A stretch of DNA of 55,216 nt, from positions 1 to 55,216 of the forward strand of contig QCIV01000007.1 of assembly GCA_003216455.1 (NCBI GenBank), given 5' to 3'. Below are positions 38,420 to 47,188 of the stretch, in pieces. A model generated the notes under the pieces. It saw nothing but the letters and a program-made list of their open reading frames with translations. It searched no databases and was not told the DNA's origin. Position 1 is the stretch's first letter. Each line of letters begins with the position of its first letter. This stretch comes from Prochlorococcus sp. AG-402-N17 (GTDB lineage Bacteria > Cyanobacteriota > Cyanobacteriia > PCC-6307 > Cyanobiaceae). Position numbers and translations under genes: made by a program.

Positions 38420-38554
38420 GATCAAAGGCCTTTAATACAAATAAGCTGAATTTCTAAGGGAAATATAAAGAAAGCATTATGATTTTTAATTTTCCAATAC
38501 AAAAGTTTTAAAAAAAGCAGTTATAGACTAATTTTATGCCCCTCGAAATAAAAC

Positions 38555-38578
38555 TTTCATTTTACTGAGATAATGAAA
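38555..38578 (-). terminator. Weak candidate terminator after uvrA
   Basis: TTTCATT (38555-38561) pairs with AATGAAA (38572-38578) around a 10-nt loop. Read on the minus strand it is followed by GTTTTATTT. The stem is entirely AT-rich apart from one GC pair, so stability is low. Confidence 0.25.
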
Positions 38579-38605
38579 ATACAAAGAAATACAACAAAGA
38601 ATTTC

Positions 38606-41509
38606 TTATTTTAAAACCTTTTTAAGGTATTTTGCAGTATGACTAGTAGGATTTTTAGCTACTTCCTCAGGAATACCTTCTACAATAATTTCTCCACCTT
38701 TGTCCCCTCCATCAGGTCCTAAATCGATGATCCAATCCGAACATCTAATGACATCTAAATTATGTTCAATAACAATTACTGAATTCCCTTTATCTACCAA
38801 ACGTTGTATCACATCCATTAATTTATGAACATCATAAAAACTTAAACCTGTTGTTGGTTCATCAATCAAATATAAAGTTTTTCCAGTAGCCCTTTTTGAC
38901 AATTCCGTAGCTAACTTAACCCTTTGAGCCTCTCCACCAGATAATGTAGGAGCTGGTTGGCCTAATTTGACATATCCTAAGCCGACATCTACCAATGTAG
39001 ATAATCTATCAGCAGCTTGAGGTATAGCGGAGAAAGTTTCTGCAGCTTGCTCAACAGTCATCTCTAAAACATCAGATATATTGAAACCTTTATATTTAAC
39101 TTGAAGAGTTTCCCTATTAAAACGAGCTCCTTTACACACTTCACATTGAACATACACATCAGGTAAAAAATTCATTTCGATAACATTAACTCCCTGACCT
39201 TTACAAGCTTCGCATCTTCCTCCTTTCACGTTAAAGCTAAATTGACCAGCCTGATAACCTCTTGCTTTTGCTTCTACTGTGGCTGTAAATATCTGCCTTA
39301 TAGGGTCAAAAGCACCGGTATATGTAGCAGGATTTGATCTTGGAGTTCTTCCTATTGGAGATTGATCGATAACGATAACTTTATCAATTGCCTTAATACC
39401 CTTTAACTCTTTTACACCTTGAGGAAAAGGGACTTTTAATCCTAGAGAATGACACAATGCAGGATGAAGTAATTCATTTATCAAAGTGCTCTTCCCACTT
39501 CCACTCACACCAGTTACAGAAACTAATCTACCTAAGGGAAATTCTACAGAAATATTTTTTAAATTATTTTTAGAGCAATTATTTAAAATTAAACTTTTTT
39601 TTACAGATGATCTGCGTTCTTTTGGAGTAGGAATCGACTTCCTACCACTAAGATAAGCTCCAGTTAATGACCTTTCAGAATTTAAGACATCTTGATAAGA
39701 TCCTTTAGCAATAATTTCCCCACCATAAACACCTGCCCCTGGACCTATATCTACTAAATAATCTGCGGATTTCATAGTATCTTCATCATGTTCAACCACA
39801 ACCAAAGTATTTCCCAAGTCTCTTAAGCTTTTTAAGGTTTCTAATAATCTGTCATTGTCTCTCTGATGCAAACCAATACTTGGTTCATCTAATACATATA
39901 AAACACCAGTAAGACCTGCACCTATTTGTGTAGCCAATCTAATACGCTGAGCCTCTCCCCCAGACAAAGTCATAGCTGGTCTATCTAAAGTCAAATAATC
40001 TAAACCTACATTAATTAAAAACTTCAAACGTAAACGAATCTCTTTTAAAACCAATTCACCTATCTGCTTTTGTTTTTCTGATAAAGATATATTTTCCTTC
40101 TTTGTCTTACTTAAACCCATTATACGCTCTACCTGATTTAGGGTTTCAGTAACACTTATAGAAGTTAAGTCAGTAATATTGTATGGACCAAGTTTAACGG
40201 CCAAAGCCTCAGGTCTTAATCTTTTTCCAAAACATGTCTTACAAGGGACTAATTCTAAATACTTTTCTAATTTTTGTTTAACTGATTCTCCATTAGCTTC
40301 ATTCAATTGCCTTTCTAATATTGGCAAAATACCCTCAAAAGGTCTTTCAAAACCACTAGAAGTTTTAAAACGACTATCAGCTTGAATCAATATTGGTTTA
40401 TCTGAGCCAAAAAGTAGAACTTTTTTTTGCAAATCAGTTAAATCTTTCCAAGGAGTTTTTAATTCAAAACCATAAGCTTGTCCTACAGAATAAAGTAAAG
40501 AGAAGTAATAAGTATTATCTTTTTCACTCCAAGGAGCTATTGCAGCATAAACAGGCAAAGTTTTATCGGGGATAACTCTATCTGCAGTAAATTTTTTTAA
40601 GTAACCAATCCCATGACAATCTGGACATGCCCCATATGGGCTATTAAAAGAAAATAATCTAGGAGAAAGTTCTTCAACAATAGAGCCATGTACAGGACAT
40701 GCGTAATTTTCTGAGTAAAGTTTTTCTCTCTCTAAGTTAGAAGGTAAGTTTTCTCCTTTTTTTGGAACAACTTCTACTATTGCTAAGCCATCGCCTCTTT
40801 TGAGACAAGTTTGTAGAGAATCGTTTAATCTTTCTTGTATCCCTTCTCTTGCAATTAATCTATCAACTACTACCTCAATATTATGAATTTGATTTTTATC
40901 TAATTCAATACTATCAGCAAGTTCTCTTACCTCTCCGTTGATTCTTACCCTAGCGAATCCTTCAGCAGCTAGTCCACTTATTAATTTTGTATGTGTTCCT
41001 TTCTTACCTCTTACAACAGGAGCCAATAATTGGTACCTTGTTCCTTCTGGTAAAAGAAGAATTTGATCAACCATTTCATCAATTGTTTGAGGCGCAATTG
41101 GAATCCCGCAGTGGTGACAATGCGGCTCACCAGCACGACCAAACAATAATCTTAAATAATCTTGTATCTCTGTTACTGTTCCAACTGTTGATCGAGGATT
41201 ATGACTTGTAGATTTTTGATCAATTGAAATAGCAGGTGATAAACCTTCAATATTGTCAACATCTGGTTTATCTACTTGACCCAAAAATTGCCTTGCGTAT
41301 GCCGAAAGACTCTCAACATATCTTCTTTGACCTTCAGCAAAAATAGTATCAAAAGCTAAAGAACTTTTACCACTGCCACTCACACCCGTAAAAACTATAA
41401 ATTTATTCCTAGGAAGAGAAAGGTCAATATTTTTTAAATTATGCTGACGAGCTCCTCTAATATTAATTGAATTATGTTCTTCAAAACTATTATTGTTTTC
41501 TTTAACCAT
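38606..41509 (-). CDS. uvrA: Excinuclease ABC subunit A
   Basis: 967-residue damage-recognition ATPase of nucleotide excision repair, loading UvrB on lesions. Two ABC modules are visible: Walker A GVSGSGKSS near 42-50 and again near 660, with signature LSGGEAQRIRLA near 512 and LSGGEAQRVKLA near 850. Zinc-binding cysteines occur in CHHCG near 135, and CEACKGQG with CEVCKGARF near 760-790. INIRGARQHNLKNIDL at the N-terminus is typical. Length fits the family. recN follows upstream on the same strand with a 54-bp gap, placing two repair genes together. Confidence 0.98.
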   Translation of the reverse strand: MVKENNNSFEEHNSINIRGARQHNLKNIDLSLPRNKFIVFTGVSGSGKSSLAFDTIFAEGQRRYVESLSAYARQFLGQVDKPDVDNIEGLSPAISIDQKSTSHNPRSTVGTVTEIQDYLRLLFGRAGEPHCHHCGIPIAPQTIDEMVDQILLLPEGTRYQLLAPVVRGKKGTHTKLISGLAAEGFARVRINGEVRELADSIELDKNQIHNIEVVVDRLIAREGIQERLNDSLQTCLKRGDGLAIVEVVPKKGENLPSNLEREKLYSENYACPVHGSIVEELSPRLFSFNSPYGACPDCHGIGYLKKFTADRVIPDKTLPVYAAIAPWSEKDNTYYFSLLYSVGQAYGFELKTPWKDLTDLQKKVLLFGSDKPILIQADSRFKTSSGFERPFEGILPILERQLNEANGESVKQKLEKYLELVPCKTCFGKRLRPEALAVKLGPYNITDLTSISVTETLNQVERIMGLSKTKKENISLSEKQKQIGELVLKEIRLRLKFLINVGLDYLTLDRPAMTLSGGEAQRIRLATQIGAGLTGVLYVLDEPSIGLHQRDNDRLLETLKSLRDLGNTLVVVEHDEDTMKSADYLVDIGPGAGVYGGEIIAKGSYQDVLNSERSLTGAYLSGRKSIPTPKERRSSVKKSLILNNCSKNNLKNISVEFPLGRLVSVTGVSGSGKSTLINELLHPALCHSLGLKVPFPQGVKELKGIKAIDKVIVIDQSPIGRTPRSNPATYTGAFDPIRQIFTATVEAKARGYQAGQFSFNVKGGRCEACKGQGVNVIEMNFLPDVYVQCEVCKGARFNRETLQVKYKGFNISDVLEMTVEQAAETFSAIPQAADRLSTLVDVGLGYVKLGQPAPTLSGGEAQRVKLATELSKRATGKTLYLIDEPTTGLSFYDVHKLMDVIQRLVDKGNSVIVIEHNLDVIRCSDWIIDLGPDGGDKGGEIIVEGIPEEVAKNPTSHTAKYLKKVLK

Positions 41510-41563
41510 GTTTAAATCTAATTTATGATTTAAAAAGGTTATTATAATAGTTTTTTTTCTATT

Positions 41564-43243
41564 TTACGCAGCTGGACGATCAAGAAGTGCAGAAGCATAT
41601 TCGTTTACTTCGCAAAAACCTCCACCTATAAGTTCTATTAATTCATTTTTTCTTTGATTTTTTGTAGTTAGTTTTGCAATTGAAGTATAAGTTATTCCAT
41701 TAATTACGTTTTTATTAACTTTGAAATGAGCTAATCCACTAGCAGCTAAGAAAGGTTGATGCGTAATACATAAAACTTGTTGATTTTTTGAAATTTCTTT
41801 TATCAGCTCAACCAAAGAAAATAGAGATTTACCACTTAAACCACTATCAATTTCATCTAAAAAGAAAGTATTGGGTTTTTTGGAAATACTAGATTTAATA
41901 GCTAACAAGAATCTTGACATTTCTCCGCCAGAAATAACATTTGATAATGGAGCAAGCTTTTGATCAGGATTAGCCGAAAACAAAAAATTTATATCGTCAA
42001 TTCCATCACCAGAAGGCTTACATTCAGAAAATTGAATTGAAAAATTTGCATTTTCTAAACCTAGATTGCTTAAAATCGACATTACTGAATTTTGCAAATG
42101 TTTAGCAATTTTTTTTCTTTCAGTAGATTGAATAACAAATAAAGATTTTAAATTAATTTGTAAATTATCAATTTGAGCTTTAATCTTGCAAATCTCATTA
42201 CCTTGATCATTTTGTTTAAAATAAGCTCTTAATTGATTACGCTTTTCAATTAATTGAGGTAAATCAAAGGAAAAAGTTCTCTCTAAATTCTTTAAAAAAA
42301 ATAATCTTTTTTGTATTTCTGGAAGATTGGATTCAAAATTTTCTATATCTTGCAAATATGAGTTCAAATCAAAAATTAAATCTTCAACATCAGCATGAAT
42401 ATTTAATAACTTCTCTCTAAATTTTTGAATCTTTAAATCGAAATCTGATGTTTTATTTAAAATCTTTATTGATTGATTTATCAAAAAAGTTACTGAAGGT
42501 TCATCATGACTAAAATTATTTAAATTTTCTAATGATGATTTAATTGAATTATTAATTTCGAGATTATTTACTAGTTTACTTTCTAATAACTCCAATTCTA
42601 AAATTTCCTCACCGGAATTTAAATCAGCTTCTTCTAAACTCTTCAACATATGTTTAATTGCCAAGTTTTTTTCTTCTTGATTTCTTGAAAACTCTATTTT
42701 TTCGTCCATTAATCCTTTTAAAACTAAAGTTTCTCCCCATATACTTTTAATCCTTTCGCTAGTATCTCTTAATTTTTGGGAACACAAGTCATCAATAATT
42801 AATCTTCTCTTATCTAAAGAATCAAAGATAAAAGTTTCAGATTGACCTGCAAAATCTATTAGAAATCTTCCAAGTTTTTCTAATGATTGTCTATTAATTG
42901 AAAAATTATTAAGGCTATATTTGGATAAAATTTTATTATTTTTTTTATAAGTTTTTCTTTTAATTTGTAGTTCTGAAGAAGTTATTTCAAAACCATTACT
43001 AATTAACCAATTATTAATTTGAGAAGAAGAAGTAAATATCGCCTCAATAACGCAAAAATTTTTTCCTGGACGTATTAAATGTTTTAGAGGTATATTAGTT
43101 CCACCAAATAAGGCATTTAGGGAATCCAAAATTAATGATTTTCCTGAACCTGAATCTCCAGTTATGATATTTAAACCTTTTTCGAAATTAATTTCTATAA
43201 TTTCTATTAGGGCAATATTTTCTATTTTTAGTCGTATTAACAT
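41564..43243 (-). CDS. recN: DNA repair protein RecN
   Basis: 559-residue SMC-like ATPase for double-strand break repair. The N-terminal half-head has IENIALIEIIEINFEKGLNII and Walker A GDSGSGKS near 33-40. A long coiled-coil region covers about 150-370. The C-terminal head has the ABC signature VISGGEMSRFLLA near 459-471 and Walker B TFFLDEIDSGLSG near 482-494, followed by VLCITHQPFLAA. The start is at 43243; divergent from the ABC1 kinase gene with 68 bp between. It likely shares a transcript with uvrA. Confidence 0.96.
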   Translation of the reverse strand: MLIRLKIENIALIEIIEINFEKGLNIITGDSGSGKSLILDSLNALFGGTNIPLKHLIRPGKNFCVIEAIFTSSSQINNWLISNGFEITSSELQIKRKTYKKNNKILSKYSLNNFSINRQSLEKLGRFLIDFAGQSETFIFDSLDKRRLIIDDLCSQKLRDTSERIKSIWGETLVLKGLMDEKIEFSRNQEEKNLAIKHMLKSLEEADLNSGEEILELELLESKLVNNLEINNSIKSSLENLNNFSHDEPSVTFLINQSIKILNKTSDFDLKIQKFREKLLNIHADVEDLIFDLNSYLQDIENFESNLPEIQKRLFFLKNLERTFSFDLPQLIEKRNQLRAYFKQNDQGNEICKIKAQIDNLQINLKSLFVIQSTERKKIAKHLQNSVMSILSNLGLENANFSIQFSECKPSGDGIDDINFLFSANPDQKLAPLSNVISGGEMSRFLLAIKSSISKKPNTFFLDEIDSGLSGKSLFSLVELIKEISKNQQVLCITHQPFLAASGLAHFKVNKNVINGITYTSIAKLTTKNQRKNELIELIGGGFCEVNEYASALLDRPAA

Positions 43244-43311
43244 GATAAATCTTCCATATAAAAAAATTAACTTCTTTTTTAAAGAAATAAAGGTTTTAAA
43301 TACATAAAGTT

Positions 43312-45168
43312 ATGAAAGAAGATTTTACTGATTTTATTGAGGTGTCTGGGCTCTTAAATTATGATCCAGATACAATTTCTAAAATTTACAAAAAAAATCC
43401 TAAAAGACTTTTAAAAAGAATTTGGCAAACACTCATACCTATTTTTGCTTACATCTTCTCCGTTGGATGGGATAAATTAACTGGAAGATTAAAAAATGAA
43501 TCGCAAGCAAGATTTAGAGCAAGAGAATTAACAAATTTGTTAGTAGAACTTGGACCTGCATTTGTTAAAGCAGGCCAAGCTTTATCAACAAGACCAGATA
43601 TAATCCCAGGAATTCTTCTAGAAGAATTATCTGAATTGCAAGATCAACTCCCTGGGTTTGATGGCGATAAAGCTATGGAATTAATAGAAGAAGATTTAGG
43701 TTACAAAATAAATGATATTTTTTTAGAAATTGATAAAGAGCCAATTTCCGCTGCTTCTTTAGGACAAGTGCATAAAGCTAAATTAAAAAATGAAGAGATC
43801 GTTGCAATAAAAGTTCAACGGCCAGGTTTAAGAGAACAAATAACCTTAGATCTTTACATAGTTAGAAATATTGCTTATTGGCTAAAAAACAATATCGGAT
43901 TAATAAGAAGTGATCTAGTTGCTTTGATTGATGAATTAGGCAAGAGAGTTTTTGAAGAGATGGATTATCTAAACGAAGCTGCAAATGCAGAAAAATTTAG
44001 AGATATGCATAAACATAACAAAATGATTGCTGTACCAAAAATTTATAAAGAAATAACTTCAAGAAGAGTTTTAGCAATGGAATGGATAGATGGTACAAAA
44101 TTAACGAATTTAGAAGACGTAAAAAAATTAGGAATTAATCCTGATGAGATGATTGATATAGGAGTTCAATGCAGCTTGGAACAGCTATTAGAACATGGTT
44201 TTTTTCATGCAGACCCACATCCAGGTAATTTATTAGCTCTAAAAGATGGAAGATTATGTTATCTAGACTTTGGAATGATGAGCGAGGTTTCCAGAGAATC
44301 TAGATCAGGATTAATTCAAGCAGTAGTACATTTAGTAAATAAAAACTTCGACAAATTATCTCAAGATTTTGTGAAATTAGGATTTTTATCAGAGGAAGTT
44401 GATCTAGAACCAATTGTTCCAGCATTTCAAGATGTTTTCATTAACGCCGTAGATCAAGGAGTTTCAAAAATGGATTTCAAAAGCGTTACAGACGATATGT
44501 CTGGTGTTATGTATAAATTCCCTTTTAGACTGCCCCCATATTACGCACTGATAATTAGGTCATTACTTACATTAGAAGGTATAGCTTTAAGCGTAGATCC
44601 AAAATTTAAAATATTAGGCGCAGCTTATCCATATTTTGCAAGAAGATTAATGGAAGACCCTGATCCACAATTAAGGGAAAGCCTAAAAGAAATGCTTTTT
44701 GATAATAAAAAATTTAAATGGGACCGTTTAGAAGATCTTCTTTCTAATGCTGCAAAACAAACAAATCTCGATTTAGAAAAACTTTTAGACGAAGTTATAA
44801 ATCTTCTCTTTTCTCCAAATGGAGGATTTCTTAGAAATGAAATAGTTGAAGGTTTAACGAATCAGATAGATTTACTTAGTCTAAAAATATTGAAAAGTTT
44901 GAATAACTATCTTCCACAATCAATTAAATTAAATACTATTAACGAAAATAACAATTTGAGTGACCTTATAATGTATGTAGAGCCATTAAGAAACTTTTTA
45001 GATATTTTACAAAAAGTACCAGGCTATTCAACTGACATTTTTCTAAAAAGGGTCCCGAGACTTATAAATGAGCCCTATACAAAAGAAATGGGTATAAAAA
45101 TCGCTAAAAAGGTAACTCAAAAAGGAGTAGTAAGACTTGTTAAGATTGCTGCTGGTGCAAATATCTAA
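43312..45168 (+). CDS. ABC1/AarF/UbiB family atypical kinase
   Basis: 618-residue member of the ABC1/ADCK family. The family-specific KxGQ motif is in AFVKAGQALSTRPDIIP near 82-98, AAASLGQVHKAKL-like (SAASLGQVHKA) near 146-156 replaces the glycine-rich loop, VAIKVQRPG has the ATP lysine near 166, and HADPHPGNLLAL with YLDFGMM near 302-325 gives the catalytic and Mg-binding residues. Cyanobacteria and plastids hold several paralogs linked to plastoquinone/tocopherol and photosystem stress responses; which one is unclear. A C-terminal ~150 residues beyond the kinase is of unknown role. The DUF1400 gene begins immediately after its stop. Confidence 0.92.
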   Translation: MKEDFTDFIEVSGLLNYDPDTISKIYKKNPKRLLKRIWQTLIPIFAYIFSVGWDKLTGRLKNESQARFRARELTNLLVELGPAFVKAGQALSTRPDIIPGILLEELSELQDQLPGFDGDKAMELIEEDLGYKINDIFLEIDKEPISAASLGQVHKAKLKNEEIVAIKVQRPGLREQITLDLYIVRNIAYWLKNNIGLIRSDLVALIDELGKRVFEEMDYLNEAANAEKFRDMHKHNKMIAVPKIYKEITSRRVLAMEWIDGTKLTNLEDVKKLGINPDEMIDIGVQCSLEQLLEHGFFHADPHPGNLLALKDGRLCYLDFGMMSEVSRESRSGLIQAVVHLVNKNFDKLSQDFVKLGFLSEEVDLEPIVPAFQDVFINAVDQGVSKMDFKSVTDDMSGVMYKFPFRLPPYYALIIRSLLTLEGIALSVDPKFKILGAAYPYFARRLMEDPDPQLRESLKEMLFDNKKFKWDRLEDLLSNAAKQTNLDLEKLLDEVINLLFSPNGGFLRNEIVEGLTNQIDLLSLKILKSLNNYLPQSIKLNTINENNNLSDLIMYVEPLRNFLDILQKVPGYSTDIFLKRVPRLINEPYTKEMGIKIAKKVTQKGVVRLVKIAAGANI

Positions 45169-45741
45169 ATGAAGTTTAATAAATTTTTAATATTTAAAAT
45201 ATTTTTTATTTTAGTGATTTCCCCTTTATTTTTTAATGCTCAAAAAACTACAGCTGCTGAAGAAATTAAAATAACATACGGCATATTCTCTAGAACAATT
45301 AAAGTAAATTCTTTAAAGACTTTTGCTAAAGAAGGTAAATCCACAAAAAAATTAAAAAAAATTTTGAGAGCAACCGGGTCTTCCGATAAAGAAATTAGAA
45401 GAGTTTTAAATAAAGATTTTGAAGTCCCTATTACCATTGCAAGCAAACTAATCTACTCTGAGATAGGAAATGTATTTTTAACAAGACTTTCATCTATTAT
45501 CCACACGCCCAGAGCAAATGATGAAAGAACAGGTATGTTAGCCCTTAGAGCAAGCGTGATTCAAGGAATTATCCTAGGAAATGGAAAAATAAATCTGATA
45601 AATTTTTTTGAAGGATATCCAACTAAAACTGTAATTTTGGATGTCAGTGCTTTGAGCAAAGTTATGAATAAAGTAGAATCAATTTCAGAATTATTAACCT
45701 TTTTCACCAATTCTCCTCTAGAAAAAATCAAAACAAATTAA
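45169..45741 (+). CDS. DUF1400-domain secreted protein, no hydrolase domain
   Basis: 190-residue protein with an N-terminal hydrophobic segment (about 5-24, FLIFKIFFILVISPLFFNA), consistent with a Sec signal. The mature part starts EEIKITYGIFSRTIKVNSLKTFAKEG and contains LRASVIQGIILGNGKINLINFFEGYPT near 126-152, which resembles the DUF1400 domain of cyanobacterial alpha/beta hydrolases (ITYG...LE.FA..G...alRaal..A...g..t....l..fP). No Ser-His-Asp hydrolase domain follows. Function unknown. It starts at the base after the ABC1 kinase stop and ends 6 bp before thrC. Confidence 0.8.
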   Translation: MKFNKFLIFKIFFILVISPLFFNAQKTTAAEEIKITYGIFSRTIKVNSLKTFAKEGKSTKKLKKILRATGSSDKEIRRVLNKDFEVPITIASKLIYSEIGNVFLTRLSSIIHTPRANDERTGMLALRASVIQGIILGNGKINLINFFEGYPTKTVILDVSALSKVMNKVESISELLTFFTNSPLEKIKTN

Positions 45742-45747
45742 ACAACT

Positions 45748-46851
45748 ATGGTGTTATTAAATAAAATCAAAAATAAACTGCGTATTAATTACAGTAAAAA
45801 AAGATGGCCAGGTCTAATAGAAGCTTATAAACAATATCTCCCAGTTACAAAGAAAACTCCTGTTATTTCGTTAAATGAAGGTAATACGCCACTAATTCTA
45901 AGCGAGTCAATTAGCAGTTTAATTGGAAATGGAACAAAAGTTTTTTTAAAATATGATGGCCTTAATCCAACTGGATCTTTTAAAGATCGTGGTATGACTA
46001 TGGCGATTAGCAAAGCAAAAGAAGAAGGCCGTGAAGCAGTAATTTGTGCAAGTACTGGAAACACCTCTGCTGCTGCTGCCGCATATGCTTCTAGAGGAGG
46101 ATTAAAACCTTATGTTTTAATCCCAGAAGGATTTGTTGCACAAGGAAAGCTTGCGCAAGCTTTAATGTATGGCGCCGAGATAATATCTATTAATGGAAAC
46201 TTTGATAAAGCTCTTGAAATTGTTAGAGATTTATCGTCGGAACATCCTATAGAACTTGTTAATTCTGTTAACCCGTATCGAATACAAGGACAAAAAACGG
46301 CAGCTTTTGAAATAATTGATGACTTAGGTATCGCTCCTGATTGGCTTTGTATTCCAATGGGCAATGCAGGAAATATAACGGCTTATTGGATGGGGTTTAA
46401 AGAATACTCAAAAATAAAAAGAAATTTGAAATTACCAATTATGATGGGTTTTCAATCCGAAGGCTCTGCTCCATTAGTAAAAAATATAATAGTTAAGGAT
46501 CCAGAAACAATTGCAACTGCGATAAGAATTGGAAATCCTGTAAACAGAGAAAAAGCAAAAAAAGTGAGAAAGGAAAGTAAAGGAGACTTTCAGTCAGTTA
46601 CAGATGAAGAAATAATCAATGCTTATAAAATTCTTGCCAAAGAGGGAGTATTTTGCGAACCTGCAAGTGCAGCATCAGTTGCTGGACTTATTAAAAATAA
46701 AAATAGAATTCAAAAAGAGTCTACTATTGTTTGTGTTCTTACTGGAAATGGATTGAAAGATCCTGATTGCGCCATAAAAAACAATGATGCTGTTTTCAGA
46801 AAAAATATTGAACCTTCTTTAAAAAATATAACTAAAATCTTAGGATATTAA
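45748..46851 (+). CDS. thrC: Threonine synthase
   Basis: 367-residue PLP enzyme converting O-phosphohomoserine to threonine. The PLP lysine is in [15 protein letters not shown] near 74-88, and [14 protein letters not shown] near 106-119 is the phosphate-binding loop. [13 protein letters not shown] near 231-243 and [10 protein letters not shown] near 331-340 are family motifs. Length fits the short, plant/Bacillus-like class. It is the last gene before the presumed replication origin and transcription runs toward it. Confidence 0.96.
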   Translation: MVLLNKIKNKLRINYSKKRWPGLIEAYKQYLPVTKKTPVISLNEGNTPLILSESISSLIGNGTKVFLKYDGLNPTGSFKDRGMTMAISKAKEEGREAVICASTGNTSAAAAAYASRGGLKPYVLIPEGFVAQGKLAQALMYGAEIISINGNFDKALEIVRDLSSEHPIELVNSVNPYRIQGQKTAAFEIIDDLGIAPDWLCIPMGNAGNITAYWMGFKEYSKIKRNLKLPIMMGFQSEGSAPLVKNIIVKDPETIATAIRIGNPVNREKAKKVRKESKGDFQSVTDEEIINAYKILAKEGVFCEPASAASVAGLIKNKNRIQKESTIVCVLTGNGLKDPDCAIKNNDAVFRKNIEPSLKNITKILGY

Positions 46852-46871
46852 AATCCAAAAAAAATAGTGTC

Positions 46872-46880
46872 TGTGGAAAT
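46872..46880 (-). promoter_or_regulatory. DnaA-box-like 9-mer
   Basis: Read on the minus strand ATTTCCACA; one mismatch to TTTTCCACA, the form I recall for cyanobacteria, and two to E. coli TTATCCACA. Its orientation is opposite to the other three. Confidence 0.5.
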
Positions 46881-46897
46881 CAAATAAAAACGAACGT

Positions 46898-46983
46898 CAT
46901 TTGTTGAAAAATAAATAATAATTAATCCTATTTGTTGAATAAAATTAAATTTTTCGAATAAAGAAAAAACTATTCAACAAATG
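46898..46983. repeat. TTTGTTGAA repeat family with an 11-bp inverted pair
   Basis: CATTTGTTGAA occurs at 46898-46908, TATTTGTTGAATA at 46929-46941, and the reverse complement TATTCAACAAATG at 46971-46983. The last two share an 11-bp perfect inverted repeat (TTTGTTGAATA / TATTCAACAAA) separated by 29 nt. The motif is not a DnaA box. It may be a binding site for a protein acting at the origin. Confidence 0.7.
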
Positions 46984-46990
46984 CAAAATT

Positions 46991-46999
46991 TTTTTCACA
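46991..46999 (+). promoter_or_regulatory. Weak DnaA-box-like 9-mer
   Basis: TTTTTCACA, one mismatch to TTTTCCACA but at an important central C, so affinity may be low. Confidence 0.35.
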
Positions 47000-47044
47000 T
47001 GTTTTTTTATACGTAAACTGTGTTAACAAGGTATTTAATTTCAA

Positions 47045-47062
47045 AATTCCACAGTTTCCACA
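47045..47062 (+). promoter_or_regulatory. Two abutting DnaA-box-like 9-mers
   Basis: AATTCCACA (47045-47053) is directly followed by GTTTCCACA (47054-47062), both in the same orientation. They differ from TTTTCCACA by two and one bases. Tandem boxes pointing to a triplet repeat and an AT tract are the usual loading platform for DnaA. Confidence 0.6.
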
Positions 47063-47066
47063 AAAA

Positions 47067-47078
47067 CTACTACTACTA
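47067..47078 (+). repeat. CTA x4 triplet array, candidate DnaA-trio
   Basis: CTACTACTACTA starts 4 nt after the tandem DnaA-like boxes; the complementary strand reads TAG repeats. This matches the DnaA-trio element (3'-GAT-5' repeats) described in B. subtilis, which guides DnaA onto single-stranded DNA during unwinding. Confidence 0.55.
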
Positions 47079-47150
47079 AACTTTTAATTTTATTATTTAT
47101 TTTTATATTAGAAAAAAGTAAAAAATGAATTTATTGAATTTAATTTACGA
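47079..47150. other. AT-rich tract, candidate DNA unwinding element
   Basis: Almost only A and T (stretches such as TTTTAATTTTATTATTTATT) directly after the triplet array. Position and composition fit the region first melted at an origin. Confidence 0.5.
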
Positions 47151-47188
47151 AAAAAGTATATTGTATTTGTAAAAAGTTCCAAATTCCG

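Larger units (their letters stand above)
38406..38605. other. 200-bp intergenic region between uvrA and sucrose-phosphate synthase
   Basis: Separates two minus-strand genes, so it must end the uvrA message and start the SPS message. It includes the SPS ribosome-binding site and a weak AT-rich hairpin candidate near 38555-38578. No tRNA or convincing reading frame is visible; a small RNA cannot be excluded. Confidence 0.4.
46852..47188. other. Probable chromosomal replication origin (oriC), thrC-dnaN gap
   Basis: A 337-bp gene-free, very AT-rich gap, the longest in the window, directly upstream of dnaN. It holds DnaA-box-like 9-mers (minus strand 46872-46880; plus strand 46991-46999, 47045-47053 and 47054-47062), four CTA triplets at 47067-47078, an AT-rich tract at about 47079-47150, and repeats of TTTGTTGAA at 46898-46983. 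In cyanobacteria dnaA is often distant and dnaN marks the origin. The codon-composition change across it supports origin function. It must also hold the dnaN promoter. Replication activity itself is not proven by sequence. Confidence 0.75.

Noticed and set aside
47066-47080. Triplet repeat as a simple microsatellite
   Set aside because: Considered as random slippage, but its exact place between DnaA-like boxes and an AT tract makes an origin element more likely; kept as a finding with moderate confidence.
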